A stretch of 64,000 nucleotides of DNA from Planctomycetota bacterium (GTDB lineage Bacteria > Planctomycetota > B15-G4). Below the pieces are notes generated by a model. That model was not told the origin of the DNA. It made no database searches and saw only the letters and a list, made by a program, of their open reading frames with translations. Positions 41,869 to 50,570 of the stretch are shown piece by piece. The stretch lies in contig JAJDEP010000014.1 in assembly GCA_029259715.1 (NCBI GenBank), positions 62,001 through 126,000 of the forward strand, written 5' to 3'. Made by a program: the position numbers and the translations under genes. The first letter of the stretch is position 1. The number at the start of each line of letters is the position of its first letter.

Positions 41869-43083
41869 ATGCTCCGCAAGGCCATCAAGCAGTTCCAACT
41901 CGGCGTCAAGAACCCCATCCAGGGCGCCCGCATCCTCGCCTCCGAGGCCAAGATGCGCGCCGGCATCCGCACGCTGCGCAGCGTCGAGATGGCGGTCACC
42001 TGGATCTGCAACCTCGACTGCGACTTCTGCTACGCCGAAGACCTGATGAAGGCGCAGAAGAAGCCGCCCCACATGCCGGTGGAGGAGGTGCGCCGGATCA
42101 TGCAGGAGGCCCACGACCTCGGCATGATCCACGTCAACATCACCGGCGGCGAGCCGATGGTGCGCAAGGACATCTACGACGTCGTCGACGCCGTGCCCAA
42201 GGACGTGGTCGTCTCCCTCGTGACCAACAGCACCCTGCTGACCGAGGAGAAGGTCGACAAGCTCAAGGACGCCGGGCTCTCCACGATCCAGATGAGCTAC
42301 GGCAGCTACTACCACGACAGCTTCAAGCGCGACCTCGCCCGTTACTGCGTGAGCAAGGGCATCTCGGTCACGCTCTCGGTGGTGAACATCGCGTCCGAGC
42401 GCGCGAACATCGAAGCCGCCTTCGCCATGGCCGAGGAGGACGACTTCTCGGTGCTGTTCAACTACCCGATGATCTACAAGAACGTCGGGCTCGACAGCGA
42501 GTTCTACTGGAAGATGCGCTACCACCCGCGCTGCCGCGAGGACAACATGTTCTGGAGCGGCAAGGATCGCTGCCCGGCCGGCACGCACAAGGTCTACGTC
42601 ACCAACGACGGCGACGTCATGACCTGCGACCGCATCCACGCCATCTACGGCAACGTGAACGACGAGCCGCTGGCCGACATCCACAAGCGCATGTACGACA
42701 AGTTCATCCAGCACAAGTCGTTCTGCCTGCTCGAGACCTGCGACAAGCAGTGGCTCAAGAACAACGAGAAGGCGGGCCGCAACTACTCCACCGACCTGCT
42801 CGGCACCCGCAGCGATCCCTTCAACGTGTTCGAGGGGACGCCGCTCATGGAGGGCTCCGTGGAGGGCTCGACCATGGCCAAGGAGATCCACGCCGCCCGG
42901 CTGGCCTCGGCGAAGCCCGACCTGGGCGAGCCGCAGACCAGCGGCAACGGTGCTGCCAACGGCAACGGTGCCGCGAATGGCAGCGCTCCCAACGGCAAGG
43001 GGTCGACCAACGGCAGCGAGGCCGCGACGCCGGACGCCCAGGCTTCCGACACGCCCTCGCCGAGCGAGACGCCCTCGGCCTAG
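41869..43083 (+). CDS. Radical SAM protein with SPASM-like C-terminal cysteines
   Basis: A 404-residue protein. The radical SAM motif CNLDCDFC (Cys47, Cys51, Cys54) is followed by NITGGEPMVR, typical of this superfamily. C-terminal cysteines in RCPAGTHKVYV, VMTCDRIHA, FCLLETCDKQW suggest an auxiliary cluster (SPASM/twitch-like). The last 65 residues are Asn/Gly/Ser/Ala-rich with NGAANG repeats. The first 35 residues are basic and helical. A TAGACT -10-like site at 41833 may drive it. No peptide substrate gene is visible, so RiPP or quinone-type maturation cannot be concluded. Confidence 0.82.
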   Translation: MLRKAIKQFQLGVKNPIQGARILASEAKMRAGIRTLRSVEMAVTWICNLDCDFCYAEDLMKAQKKPPHMPVEEVRRIMQEAHDLGMIHVNITGGEPMVRKDIYDVVDAVPKDVVVSLVTNSTLLTEEKVDKLKDAGLSTIQMSYGSYYHDSFKRDLARYCVSKGISVTLSVVNIASERANIEAAFAMAEEDDFSVLFNYPMIYKNVGLDSEFYWKMRYHPRCREDNMFWSGKDRCPAGTHKVYVTNDGDVMTCDRIHAIYGNVNDEPLADIHKRMYDKFIQHKSFCLLETCDKQWLKNNEKAGRNYSTDLLGTRSDPFNVFEGTPLMEGSVEGSTMAKEIHAARLASAKPDLGEPQTSGNGAANGNGAANGSAPNGKGSTNGSEAATPDAQASDTPSPSETPSA

Positions 43084-43089
43084 TCGCCG

Positions 43090-43848
43090 TCAGGCGGGTC
43101 GATCCCCAAGGGCTTCGACGGCGTCGAGCACCTCTTCCGCCGGGCCCCGCAGGACCAGATCCACGCTGCCGGACGCCGGCGTCTCGTCGGGATTGACCTC
43201 GACGGTGAAAGCGCCGTGATCGCGGGCCACGTCCACGAGGGAGGCGGCCGGGTGCACCACTGCCGATGTGCCCGCGACGATGAACAGTTCGCACTCCGCC
43301 GCGGCCAGCGACCGCTCCAGCGCGTCCGGCGGGATGGCCTCGCCGAACCACACCACGCCGGGCCGCAGCAGCCCGCCGCAGTAGGGACACGGCGGTGGTA
43401 CGGCCTCCAGCGGCGCGGTGTCGTCCCACCAACTGCCGGGCGAGGCGTCGCAGTTCTCCCAGCAGCGCACCTCCCAGATCGAACCGTGGAAGCGCACGAC
43501 ATTCTCGGTGTCCGCGCGCTCGTGCAGGCCGTCGACGTTCTGGGTCACGAGGGTGAAGTCGTCGAGCGAGCGGCTCCACGACGCGATCACCTCGTGGGCG
43601 CGATTGGGAGCGCACATGGCGAGCTGCTGGCGGCGCCAGTCGTACCAGGCCCACACGCCGGCCGGGTCGCGGGCGAAGGCGTCGGGCGTGGCCATGTCCG
43701 TTGCGCGCTTGCCCTTCCACAGGCCGCCCATGCCGCGGAAGCTCGGCACCCCGCTGGCCACCGACACGCCGGCGCCGGTGAGCACGGTGGTGCGCGGGTG
43801 TGCGGCCAGGCGTTCGGCCAGCACCGCCACGCTGCCTGCATCGCTCAC
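43090..43848 (-). CDS. Sirtuin NAD-dependent protein deacylase, class III-like
   Basis: A 252-residue sirtuin. GAGVSVASGVPSFRG, the TQNVDGLHERA block, the catalytic His in VVRFHGSIWE, zinc cysteines in CWENCD and CPYCG, and VAGTSAVVHPAAS are present. WYDWRRQQ contains Y-x-x-R, the signature of desuccinylase/demalonylase sirtuins (SIRT5/CobB class). The GTG at 43848 overlaps the stop of the upstream phosphodiesterase gene (GTGA), so the two are coupled. It is convergent with the radical SAM gene, 6 nt apart. In contrast to the protein at 24936, all catalytic motifs are intact. Confidence 0.92.
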   Translation of the reverse strand: MSDAGSVAVLAERLAAHPRTTVLTGAGVSVASGVPSFRGMGGLWKGKRATDMATPDAFARDPAGVWAWYDWRRQQLAMCAPNRAHEVIASWSRSLDDFTLVTQNVDGLHERADTENVVRFHGSIWEVRCWENCDASPGSWWDDTAPLEAVPPPCPYCGGLLRPGVVWFGEAIPPDALERSLAAAECELFIVAGTSAVVHPAASLVDVARDHGAFTVEVNPDETPASGSVDLVLRGPAEEVLDAVEALGDRPA

Positions 43849-45383
43849 CGCAGGAAGCTCATCATCGGATCGATGCGCAGGTGCCATGCGAGCATGGGAC
43901 CGCCGAACACCCTGAGGACCACCTCGCTGCCCGCGGGCGGCGGTCCGTAGGACGCGATGGGCAACACGCGCAGGGCCTGGCGCCCCGGCTCGAGCAGGAT
44001 GCGCTCTTCGTCCACCGGCTTCCCGGCGATGGTGCGCACCATGGTGTAGACCTGGCGCTGCTTGGTCGGGTTCATGACCACGAGCACCTGGGAAAAGAGG
44101 CCGTCCGCCGGCCCCTTGGCGACGAAGACCCGGTGCGACCGCTCCAACGCGTCCCAGGGCACGTCGGGACGCCCCACCACTTCCAGGCGCGGGTCGACGG
44201 TCACCCCGCGCCACGCCGCGATGCGCAACGCGCGCACCGGCAGACCCCCGAAGGCCGTCCACAGCGGCAGCGTGGACTCCTCTCCGGGCTGCAATTGCAC
44301 GTCTTGACGGGCCAGCTCCTGTCCACGGCCGTCGAGGGCGATGAGCCGCACCGGCTCAAGCTGATCGGAGCCGTTGGCCAGGCGCAGGTGCGGCCACAGG
44401 CCGAAGCCCGTCGGGGGCACGAAGGGGATCAGGCGCTCGGCGAGCGGGCCGCCCTCCGCCAGGTGCTGCACACTCCACTCGGGCCACGCGCCCTCGCGGC
44501 GATCGCGGCCGTCGGTCCGCGGTGAGAGCAGGGACGTGTAGACGCCCCCCACCCCGCGACCGAACAAGTCCGACACCACCAGGTACTCGTCGACGGTGTG
44601 GGCGTAGGTGAAGACGTCCACCGCGGCCAGGCGGCGGGGCAGGCCGCCCTTGGCCCGCGCGACGGGCATGGTCACCGCGAACAGTTCGTGGCCGCGGGCG
44701 AAGGCCACCACGGCGTCGTCGTCCGCAGCGCTCGCGTAGAGGGTCAGGATGATGCGCTCGAAGCCGAGCGCGCGGGCCTCGTCGTATTCGTCGAGGTCGT
44801 AGATCTGCGGGATGAAGCGCTGCGCCAGGTCGGGATAGCCCGTCGCCAGCGCCGCCCAGCCCGCCTGGGCCCGGCCCTTCACGTCGACGACCACGTCGAG
44901 GCCTGCGTGCCCGCGCAACCAATCAGCGAGGGCGGGCAGGTCGATGTGGGTCAGCCCGCGGTTCGAGCGGGCCGCCCGGAATTCGGCCCGCGACAGGATC
45001 CGCGGCCTCTCGCTCAGCAGCGTCTCGGGCGCGATGTCCCAGTCGTGGAAGAGCACAAGGTGCCCGTCGCTCGTCCAGGAGAGGTCGAGCTCGACCAGCG
45101 AGTGCCCCCGGGCGAGGCTCTCGTCGAGGGCCTCGAGACTGTTGCTGCCGGCGACCCCGGCGACCTCGCCGCCGGCGTGGGCCACGTAGCGCGGTGGACG
45201 CTCGGGCGCGGCCGGCGCCCGGACTGCCGGGGCCGCTTCGTCGTCCGGTGCGGTGGACGTGGCCGTGGTGGCCGTGGCCGCAGCTGTGGCAGGGGCTGTG
45301 AGAGACAGCGAGGCGACCACGGCCCACAGCAGTCCCCCGGCGGCGGTGATGATCGGCAAGAAGGGGTATCGGATACTCTGCAT
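43845..45383 (-). CDS. Exported glycerophosphodiester phosphodiesterase with tandem C-terminal beta domain
   Basis: A 512-residue protein with a signal segment (FLPIITAAGGLLWAVVASL) and Ala/Thr-rich linker. The GDPD domain (about 66-290) shows YVAHAGGEV (His69), LVELDLSWTSDGHLV (Glu98, Asp100) and LFHDWD (His113), then VFTYAHTVDEY. Residues about 327-400 and 428-506 form a two-part beta-rich tail: LRLANGSDQLEPVRL, later FSQVLVVMNPT and GGPMLAWHLRID. The same layout recurs in the LtaS-like protein and the second diesterase. It is divergent from the LtaS-like gene by 56 bp and coupled to the sirtuin gene. Confidence 0.85.
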   Translation of the reverse strand: MQSIRYPFLPIITAAGGLLWAVVASLSLTAPATAAATATTATSTAPDDEAAPAVRAPAAPERPPRYVAHAGGEVAGVAGSNSLEALDESLARGHSLVELDLSWTSDGHLVLFHDWDIAPETLLSERPRILSRAEFRAARSNRGLTHIDLPALADWLRGHAGLDVVVDVKGRAQAGWAALATGYPDLAQRFIPQIYDLDEYDEARALGFERIILTLYASAADDDAVVAFARGHELFAVTMPVARAKGGLPRRLAAVDVFTYAHTVDEYLVVSDLFGRGVGGVYTSLLSPRTDGRDRREGAWPEWSVQHLAEGGPLAERLIPFVPPTGFGLWPHLRLANGSDQLEPVRLIALDGRGQELARQDVQLQPGEESTLPLWTAFGGLPVRALRIAAWRGVTVDPRLEVVGRPDVPWDALERSHRVFVAKGPADGLFSQVLVVMNPTKQRQVYTMVRTIAGKPVDEERILLEPGRQALRVLPIASYGPPPAGSEVVLRVFGGPMLAWHLRIDPMMSFLR

Positions 45384-45439
45384 CGTGGGCGGGCACGGCT
45401 CCTGGTGGCCCCCGGACGATCCATGATCCAGCAGGGCCG

Positions 45440-48070
45440 ATGAGCTTGCAATCCGCACCGCCGCCGCCGCCGAGCGCCGCCCCCGCAGGAGCTGCCCCCG
45501 CCAGCGCCTCAGGCTCTTCCGAGAGTCTCGTAGGGCGCCTGGTGGGAGCCGCCCTCTTCGTGGCGCTGCTTGCCGCCCAGGAACGCCGCATCCTCGGTGA
45601 GTTGGAGCCCCCGGCCCTGCCGCCAATGCTCAATAGCTTCGCCCTGCCCCTGCTCCTGGCAGGCCTGACCCTGTTCCTCCGGGAGCGCACGGCGTGGGTG
45701 TTGCTGGGCCTGCTCGGTGTGCTGCTGTCGGCGATGTTCACCTTCGACATGGGTGCGCTGCGCTACTTCCGCCAGCCGGTGGGACTGGAGATGGCGGCGG
45801 CCCTGCCGCAGATGGTCGACGCCTCGGAGAGCGCCAGCACCCTCGCCTCGCCCCTCGAGTGGGCCTACACCGGCATCTTCGCCATGCTCGGGCTGATCGG
45901 ATGGCTCGCGGCCCGGCGACGCGGAGCCGGCCGCCCCGGACTTCGGCGCCTCGTCGCCCTGGCCTGCCTCGTCACCGCCGCCATCCCCCTCGGGCCGACG
46001 CTGCAGATCCAACGCCAGCCCCGCTCCATCTTCGATCTCGAGAACCCCGGCACCCGCTTCGCCCGCGAGCACGGCCTGGGCCCCTACCACCTCTGGGACG
46101 CCGTCGACTCGCTGCGCCGCCGCTTCTCCCGAGCGAGCCCCGACCCCGAGCGCATGGACCTCATCGGCGCCGTGTTCGCCCACAAGAAGTCGCTCAACGA
46201 CATCACCAGCCCCTTCGCCGGACTCGCCCGCGGGCGCAATGTGATCCTCGTGCAGCTCGAAGCCGTGCAACAGTTCGCCCTCGACCACGTCGGTCCCGAG
46301 GGGCCGACCATGCCCTTCCTGCGCAGCCTCTCCGCGCAGCACCTGGGCTTCGCCGACTGCATGGACTCGACGCGCATCGGACGCACCTCCGACGGCGAGT
46401 TCGTGGTGCTCACCGGCCTGCTGCCCCACCCCCGGGCCGCCGTGGCGCTGACCTACCCCGACAACGACTGGATCGCCCTGCCCAAGCTCCTGGCCGACGA
46501 CGGCTACGCGACCCTCTCGTTGCACGCCTTCCGCCCCGACTTCTGGAATCGCGTGGTGACCCACCCCGCGTACGGCATCGAATCGATGCGCTTCCAGCAG
46601 ACCTTCAAGCCCGGGCGCAACCTCGCCTGGGGCCTCTCCGACGAGGAGTTCTTCCCCCAGGCCGCGGTCAAGCTAGCCGGCGTCGAGCGACCCTTCATGG
46701 CGCTGCTGATCTCGCTCAGCTCGCACCACCCGTTCAACGTCGTGCCCAAGGAGCTGCTCGGGCGCGAAACCGGCATGCCCGCCAGCTCCATGGTCGAGGG
46801 CTACCTGCGCCTGTGCCACTACACCGACCAGGCGCTGGAAGGCTTCTTCGCTGCGCTGTCGGAGCAGGGGCTGCTGCAGGACAGCGTCATCGTCATCTAC
46901 GGCGACCACGACGCCGGCCTCGACGCCGACTCGCGCGCCGCGGTGGCCGAGATCCTCGGCCGCGACCTCGATCACCCCCGCGAGGACAAAGTGCCCCTGG
47001 TCATCGCCCTGCCCGGGGAGGAGGCCTTCCTCGCCGAGCATCGCGACGCCGTGGTCGACACGGTCGGCGGACTGCACGACATCACGCCCACCGTCCTGCA
47101 CCTGCTCGGCCGTGAGATCCCCGAGGGCCTGTTCGGCACGCACCTGTTCGTGCCCACCGAGCGACGGGACGTGCTGCCCCTGCATCGCGGTGGGTTCGTG
47201 GCCGAGGGTCGCGTCCACTCGCCCCTCGACTCGCGCAGCGGCTCCTCCCCCGAGGACATCGCGCAGATCGACGAGTGGGCCCGGGCGAGCTGGGCGGCCG
47301 AACAGCTGGCGGCCACCATCATCGAGTACGACGCCCAGCGCACGGCCCGCGCGAGCCGGCCCGGCCAGAATGCCGACGCCCTGCTGGCCCAGGCCCAACG
47401 CGGCGGGCGCCCCGAGTCCATCGACCCGTGGACCGTTCAGCGCGAAGACCTGAGCGACATCCCCGCCGGCCCCTGGGGACAGCGCTCGGTGTCGATCGGC
47501 ATCCCCTCGTCGCGTATGGGGTTCGCCCTCGAGCTGCAGCTGCGCAACGACGGCGCCGGGCCCGCGCGCTACCGCGTCGAGAGCCGCGGACGTGCCGGCA
47601 ACGCCCTCGCCGTGCAGACCGGCGTCGCCCAACCGGGCGTGACCGACATCGTGGTCGTCCCCGTGGACCCGCCCGGCGCCGACGAGCTCGCGGCCTACGC
47701 CGTCATCGACCACGAGCCCGGCCTGCGCCCGCGGGGCTCGCTCAAGCACGCCTTCGGCCCGGACGTCCGCCCGGTGGAGACGCAGCTGAGCCGGCGCACG
47801 GTGGTCAGCGGCCCCGGCGCGCAGATCGATAAAGTCCACGTGTTGGTGGTGAACCCGACCGGCCGCCCGGCCCGCACCACGGTGCGCTTGATCGTCGGCG
47901 GCGCGACGGTGCGCCAGCGCCCGGTGAATCTGCCCCCCGCCGCCTTCGGCGCCGTGATGCTGCCGTTGCCCGAGAACGCCCAGGCCACCGACATCGAGAT
48001 CGTGGTGGAGGGCGACCCGGTCGCCGTCACCTGGGTGCGCTACGACCGCGACGCGGTTCCGTTCCGCTGA
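45440..48070 (+). CDS. LtaS-like phosphoglycerol transferase with tandem C-terminal beta domain
   Basis: An 876-residue membrane enzyme. An Ala/Pro-rich N-terminus is followed by about five helices (31-46, 67-80, 86-102, 141-157, 170-185) and the LtaS/OpgB-type sulfatase-fold domain: NVILVQLEAVQQF (Glu273, metal), IGRTSDGEFVVL (Thr316, the expected nucleophile), LLISLSSHHPFN and VIYGDHDAG (Asp489, His490). Residues about 690-876 form an extra tail (LELQLRNDGAGPARYRV, VLVVNPTG, GDPVAVTWVRYD) also seen in both flanking diesterases. Such enzymes transfer glycerol phosphate from phosphatidylglycerol to polymers outside the membrane. Confidence 0.87.
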   Translation: MSLQSAPPPPPSAAPAGAAPASASGSSESLVGRLVGAALFVALLAAQERRILGELEPPALPPMLNSFALPLLLAGLTLFLRERTAWVLLGLLGVLLSAMFTFDMGALRYFRQPVGLEMAAALPQMVDASESASTLASPLEWAYTGIFAMLGLIGWLAARRRGAGRPGLRRLVALACLVTAAIPLGPTLQIQRQPRSIFDLENPGTRFAREHGLGPYHLWDAVDSLRRRFSRASPDPERMDLIGAVFAHKKSLNDITSPFAGLARGRNVILVQLEAVQQFALDHVGPEGPTMPFLRSLSAQHLGFADCMDSTRIGRTSDGEFVVLTGLLPHPRAAVALTYPDNDWIALPKLLADDGYATLSLHAFRPDFWNRVVTHPAYGIESMRFQQTFKPGRNLAWGLSDEEFFPQAAVKLAGVERPFMALLISLSSHHPFNVVPKELLGRETGMPASSMVEGYLRLCHYTDQALEGFFAALSEQGLLQDSVIVIYGDHDAGLDADSRAAVAEILGRDLDHPREDKVPLVIALPGEEAFLAEHRDAVVDTVGGLHDITPTVLHLLGREIPEGLFGTHLFVPTERRDVLPLHRGGFVAEGRVHSPLDSRSGSSPEDIAQIDEWARASWAAEQLAATIIEYDAQRTARASRPGQNADALLAQAQRGGRPESIDPWTVQREDLSDIPAGPWGQRSVSIGIPSSRMGFALELQLRNDGAGPARYRVESRGRAGNALAVQTGVAQPGVTDIVVVPVDPPGADELAAYAVIDHEPGLRPRGSLKHAFGPDVRPVETQLSRRTVVSGPGAQIDKVHVLVVNPTGRPARTTVRLIVGGATVRQRPVNLPPAAFGAVMLPLPENAQATDIEIVVEGDPVAVTWVRYDRDAVPFR

Positions 48071-48077
48071 TCGCCCG

Positions 48078-49589
48078 TCAGGGTGAGCCGCGGGCCGCGG
48101 CCTGCATGGACGTCAGGTGGGCGTTCCAGACGAGGTGCTGCACCACCACCGGCGCGCCGCTGACCTCGGCGCGGGCGTGTTCGGCGTCGCGGAACCCCAC
48201 CGAGAACACGCGCACCGAGCCCGCCGGCATGACCGCCGTCTGCTCCAGGGCTACCTCACCGTCGACGTCGAAGCGGAAGCGCGGGCGCAGGGTCGTCGCC
48301 CCGGGATTGGCCAGGATCAGGAGCTGCCCCACGAGTCCGGTGGCGTCGCCTGCGAAGGACACCGTGTCCTGCGTGTGGGCCGCGAGCTCCCAGGTCACGG
48401 GCGTCGACGCGGGCGAGGACAGCGTCACGTCGATCTCGACAGCAGAGTCCGCGCGCGCCTCCAACACGGTGACCTTCTGACCGGACGTGATCAGGTCCTG
48501 GGCCCGGAGCCGCAGCACCTCGCCCGGGGCCAGCACGAACGCGCGTCCGCCCCGGGGCTCGGCATCGCGGTCGCGGACGTTCAGCTGCACCGGCTGGGGC
48601 TGCCGGCTGCGGTTGACCAGGTCCAGGTCCATGGGCATGTCAGCCCCCGGCAGGTACGTCAGCCGCACGCCGTCGAGCGGTCGCTCACCGGTGGCCGTTC
48701 GCACCCAGCGCGGCCAGCCCCCCGCCGGCGTGCGCCGTGCGTCATCCGCGGGCGTGAGCCAATCGGTGTACACGCCCACCACACCGCCGGCCGCCAGGGC
48801 TTCCACCGTGGGCCAGGTGTTGATGGTGTGCGCGTAGACGGCGATGCCGGCCTCCGACAGGCGCCGCGGCAACGTGCCCTCCGCCCGCCGCCAGGGCATG
48901 GTCACGGCCCAGGGCCGGCGCTCACGGGCGAAGGCCAGCACCTGTTCGTCGTCCATGGGCGTGACGTAGAGGGTCAGCATGATGCGGTCGTAACCCAGGG
49001 CCGCCACCGGCGCCCACTCGTCGACGTGCATGATCTGCGGGATGAAGCGGGCGCGCAGGTCGCCCAGCTCGCGGGCGATCACCTCCAGGACCGCGACGTT
49101 GCTGTGCTTCGCATCCGTGACCACGTCGAAGCCCGCATGCTCGCGCATGAAGGCGCCCAGCTCGTCCAGGGTCGGCGGCAGGAGCGGGCGCGCCGTCCGG
49201 TCCCGCAGAAATTCGTCGAAGGTCGGGACCGCGGCCGGCGCCGCATCGGCCGGCGTGCCCGTCGGGGCGACCGACCGGGCGACCCAGTTCGCGCCCCAGT
49301 CGTGCTGCAACACGATGCGGCCGTCGCGGGTCCAGTGGAAGTCGAGCTCGATCAGGCGGTGGCCGGCCTGGACCGACGCGCGGATCGCGTCGAGGCTGTT
49401 GGAGTAGGTGTGGTGGCCCAGGCCCCCGCCCGCGTGGGCGATGAGCGGCGGCGGTCTCTCCACGGGCTCGGTTGCATTCGGCGGGAGCGCGCCGCCACAC
49501 CCGCAGGCCGTCGCCGCCGCGAGCGCGAGCGCGTGGAGCAACCCACCGCTGAGACCGAGCCACGACCGCCGGCCCGCCCCGGCCCTCAC
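48078..49589 (-). CDS. Second exported glycerophosphodiester phosphodiesterase with tandem beta domain
   Basis: A 503-residue protein with a hydrophobic leader and possible lipobox (ALAAATACGC, Cys29 or Cys31). The GDPD domain has LIAHAGGGLG (His52), LIELDFHWTRDGRIV (Glu81, Asp83), LQHDWGAN (His96) and IAVYAHTINTW. The tail repeats the two-part layout of the first diesterase: LDLVNRSRQPQPVQL (323-337), GQLLILANPG (421-430) and GAPVVVQHLVWN (478-489). GTG at 49589 overlaps the DUF2017 stop (GTGA). It is convergent with the LtaS-like gene, 7 bp apart, with no room for a terminator. Confidence 0.85.
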   Translation of the reverse strand: MRAGAGRRSWLGLSGGLLHALALAAATACGCGGALPPNATEPVERPPPLIAHAGGGLGHHTYSNSLDAIRASVQAGHRLIELDFHWTRDGRIVLQHDWGANWVARSVAPTGTPADAAPAAVPTFDEFLRDRTARPLLPPTLDELGAFMREHAGFDVVTDAKHSNVAVLEVIARELGDLRARFIPQIMHVDEWAPVAALGYDRIMLTLYVTPMDDEQVLAFARERRPWAVTMPWRRAEGTLPRRLSEAGIAVYAHTINTWPTVEALAAGGVVGVYTDWLTPADDARRTPAGGWPRWVRTATGERPLDGVRLTYLPGADMPMDLDLVNRSRQPQPVQLNVRDRDAEPRGGRAFVLAPGEVLRLRAQDLITSGQKVTVLEARADSAVEIDVTLSSPASTPVTWELAAHTQDTVSFAGDATGLVGQLLILANPGATTLRPRFRFDVDGEVALEQTAVMPAGSVRVFSVGFRDAEHARAEVSGAPVVVQHLVWNAHLTSMQAAARGSP

Positions 49590-50182
49590 GCTTCGCCATC
49601 TCCGGGTTCAACGTCTTCGGGTTCATCATCCTCGGGCTCCCCGTCCTCGGGCTCCCCGAAACCGGACGTCGGGATGTCGGGAGCCAGAGCCGAGAGCAGC
49701 AGCATCTCGAGCCCGCCGAGATACTCGAGCAGCGCGAACTGCGGGGCCCGGGGATCGGTCCACTCGATGCCGCCCGCGTCCATGTTCTCCACGATGCCGA
49801 GGTCGGTGGCCAGGATCATGCGCGCATCGTTGACGAAGCGCATCCACACGTCGAGCTGGCGACGCGGGATGCGCACCTCTGAGCCTTCGTCGGTGCACCG
49901 GGCCGCCCCGAGGGCGTGGCGCACCTCGTCGAGCATCTCGCGGCGCTGGTCGAGCAAGGCGTCGCCCAAGAGCTGACGGTTCTCGCGCTCCTCTGCTTCG
50001 TCGGTGTAGCAGGCCGGGAACAGGCGATCGATGACCGCGCCGTTGAGGTCGGGATCCGTGAGCACCGACTCGAGCCGGTCGGGCAGGTCGCTGACGATCT
50101 GGGCCTCGATGCGTCCGAGCACGAGCTGCCAGCAGGGGTCGCCGGTGGCCGCGTCGGTGCCGTCGGGACGCAGGCGCGTCAA
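49586..50182 (-). CDS. DUF2017 family protein
   Basis: A 198-residue protein, assigned mainly from the segment VLGRIEAQIVSDLP through LLGDALLDQRREMLDEVRHAL and its position directly after clpS, the arrangement known from Actinobacteria, where DUF2017 proteins follow ClpS. The TTG at 50182 overlaps the clpS stop (TTGA). The last 25 residues are an acidic repeat (EPEDG, EPEDD, EPEDV). The function is unknown, probably linked to ClpS-dependent proteolysis. A much longer frame to 50722 is frame-shifted nonsense over clpS. Its stop overlaps the GDPD start. Confidence 0.75.
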   Translation of the reverse strand: MTRLRPDGTDAATGDPCWQLVLGRIEAQIVSDLPDRLESVLTDPDLNGAVIDRLFPACYTDEAEERENRQLLGDALLDQRREMLDEVRHALGAARCTDEGSEVRIPRRQLDVWMRFVNDARMILATDLGIVENMDAGGIEWTDPRAPQFALLEYLGGLEMLLLSALAPDIPTSGFGEPEDGEPEDDEPEDVEPGDGEA

Positions 50183-50496
50183 ATGTCGGCCCGTTCGAGC
50201 GTGGCCTGCAGTCCGTAGGCGTGCAGCTGCACGACCCACAGCTCGCTCTTCTCGCGCGGCGCCGTCGCCACCAGGGAACGGCCCTCCTCGTGCACCTCGA
50301 GCATGTGCTCGGTGGCCTTCTCCACGGAGAAGCCGAACAGCTTCTGGAACACGTACACCACGTAGCCCATGAGGTTCACCGGGTCGTCCCAGACGACGAC
50401 GTTCCAGCCCCCCGAGAGACGCGTGTCGACGCTGGTGTCTTCCTCGACCTCGGTGCCGGTGCGGTCGTCGTCGGGCATGTGGTCGCGTACGGTCAT
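50179..50496 (-). CDS. clpS: ATP-dependent Clp protease adaptor ClpS
   Basis: A 105-residue adaptor that hands N-degron substrates to ClpA/ClpC. The core WNVVVWDDPVNLMGYVV, VFQKLFGFSVEKATEHML, VHEEGRSLVATAPREKSE and AYGLQATLERA is that of ClpS, with the Asp/Asn residues that bind N-terminal residues in DDPVN and the His region VHEEG. The N-terminal 25 residues are acidic and variable. ATG at 50496 is used; an ATG at 50478 is also possible. It is first in a run clpS-DUF2017-GDPD. Confidence 0.9.
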   Translation of the reverse strand: MTVRDHMPDDDRTGTEVEEDTSVDTRLSGGWNVVVWDDPVNLMGYVVYVFQKLFGFSVEKATEHMLEVHEEGRSLVATAPREKSELWVVQLHAYGLQATLERADI

Positions 50497-50519
50497 GGGC
50501 GGGGCGACTCGGGGGGTCC

Positions 50520-50545
50520 TTGCACCTCAGCATAGCCCCTATAAT
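50520..50545 (+). promoter_or_regulatory. Promoter of the M1 peptidase gene
   Basis: A perfect TATAAT (50540-50545) with TTGCAC (50520-50525) 14 nt upstream. The -10 is convincing; the spacing to the -35 is shorter than ideal. GAGGA at 50559-50563 provides the ribosome site before the ATG at 50571. Confidence 0.6.
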
Positions 50546-50570
50546 CGCGCGCTCCTCCGAGGAAGACGCC

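Noticed and set aside
48117-49976. 619-codon plus-strand frame opposite the second GDPD
   Set aside because: No domain, signal or start. The composition is that of an antisense shadow of the GDPD and DUF2017 genes.
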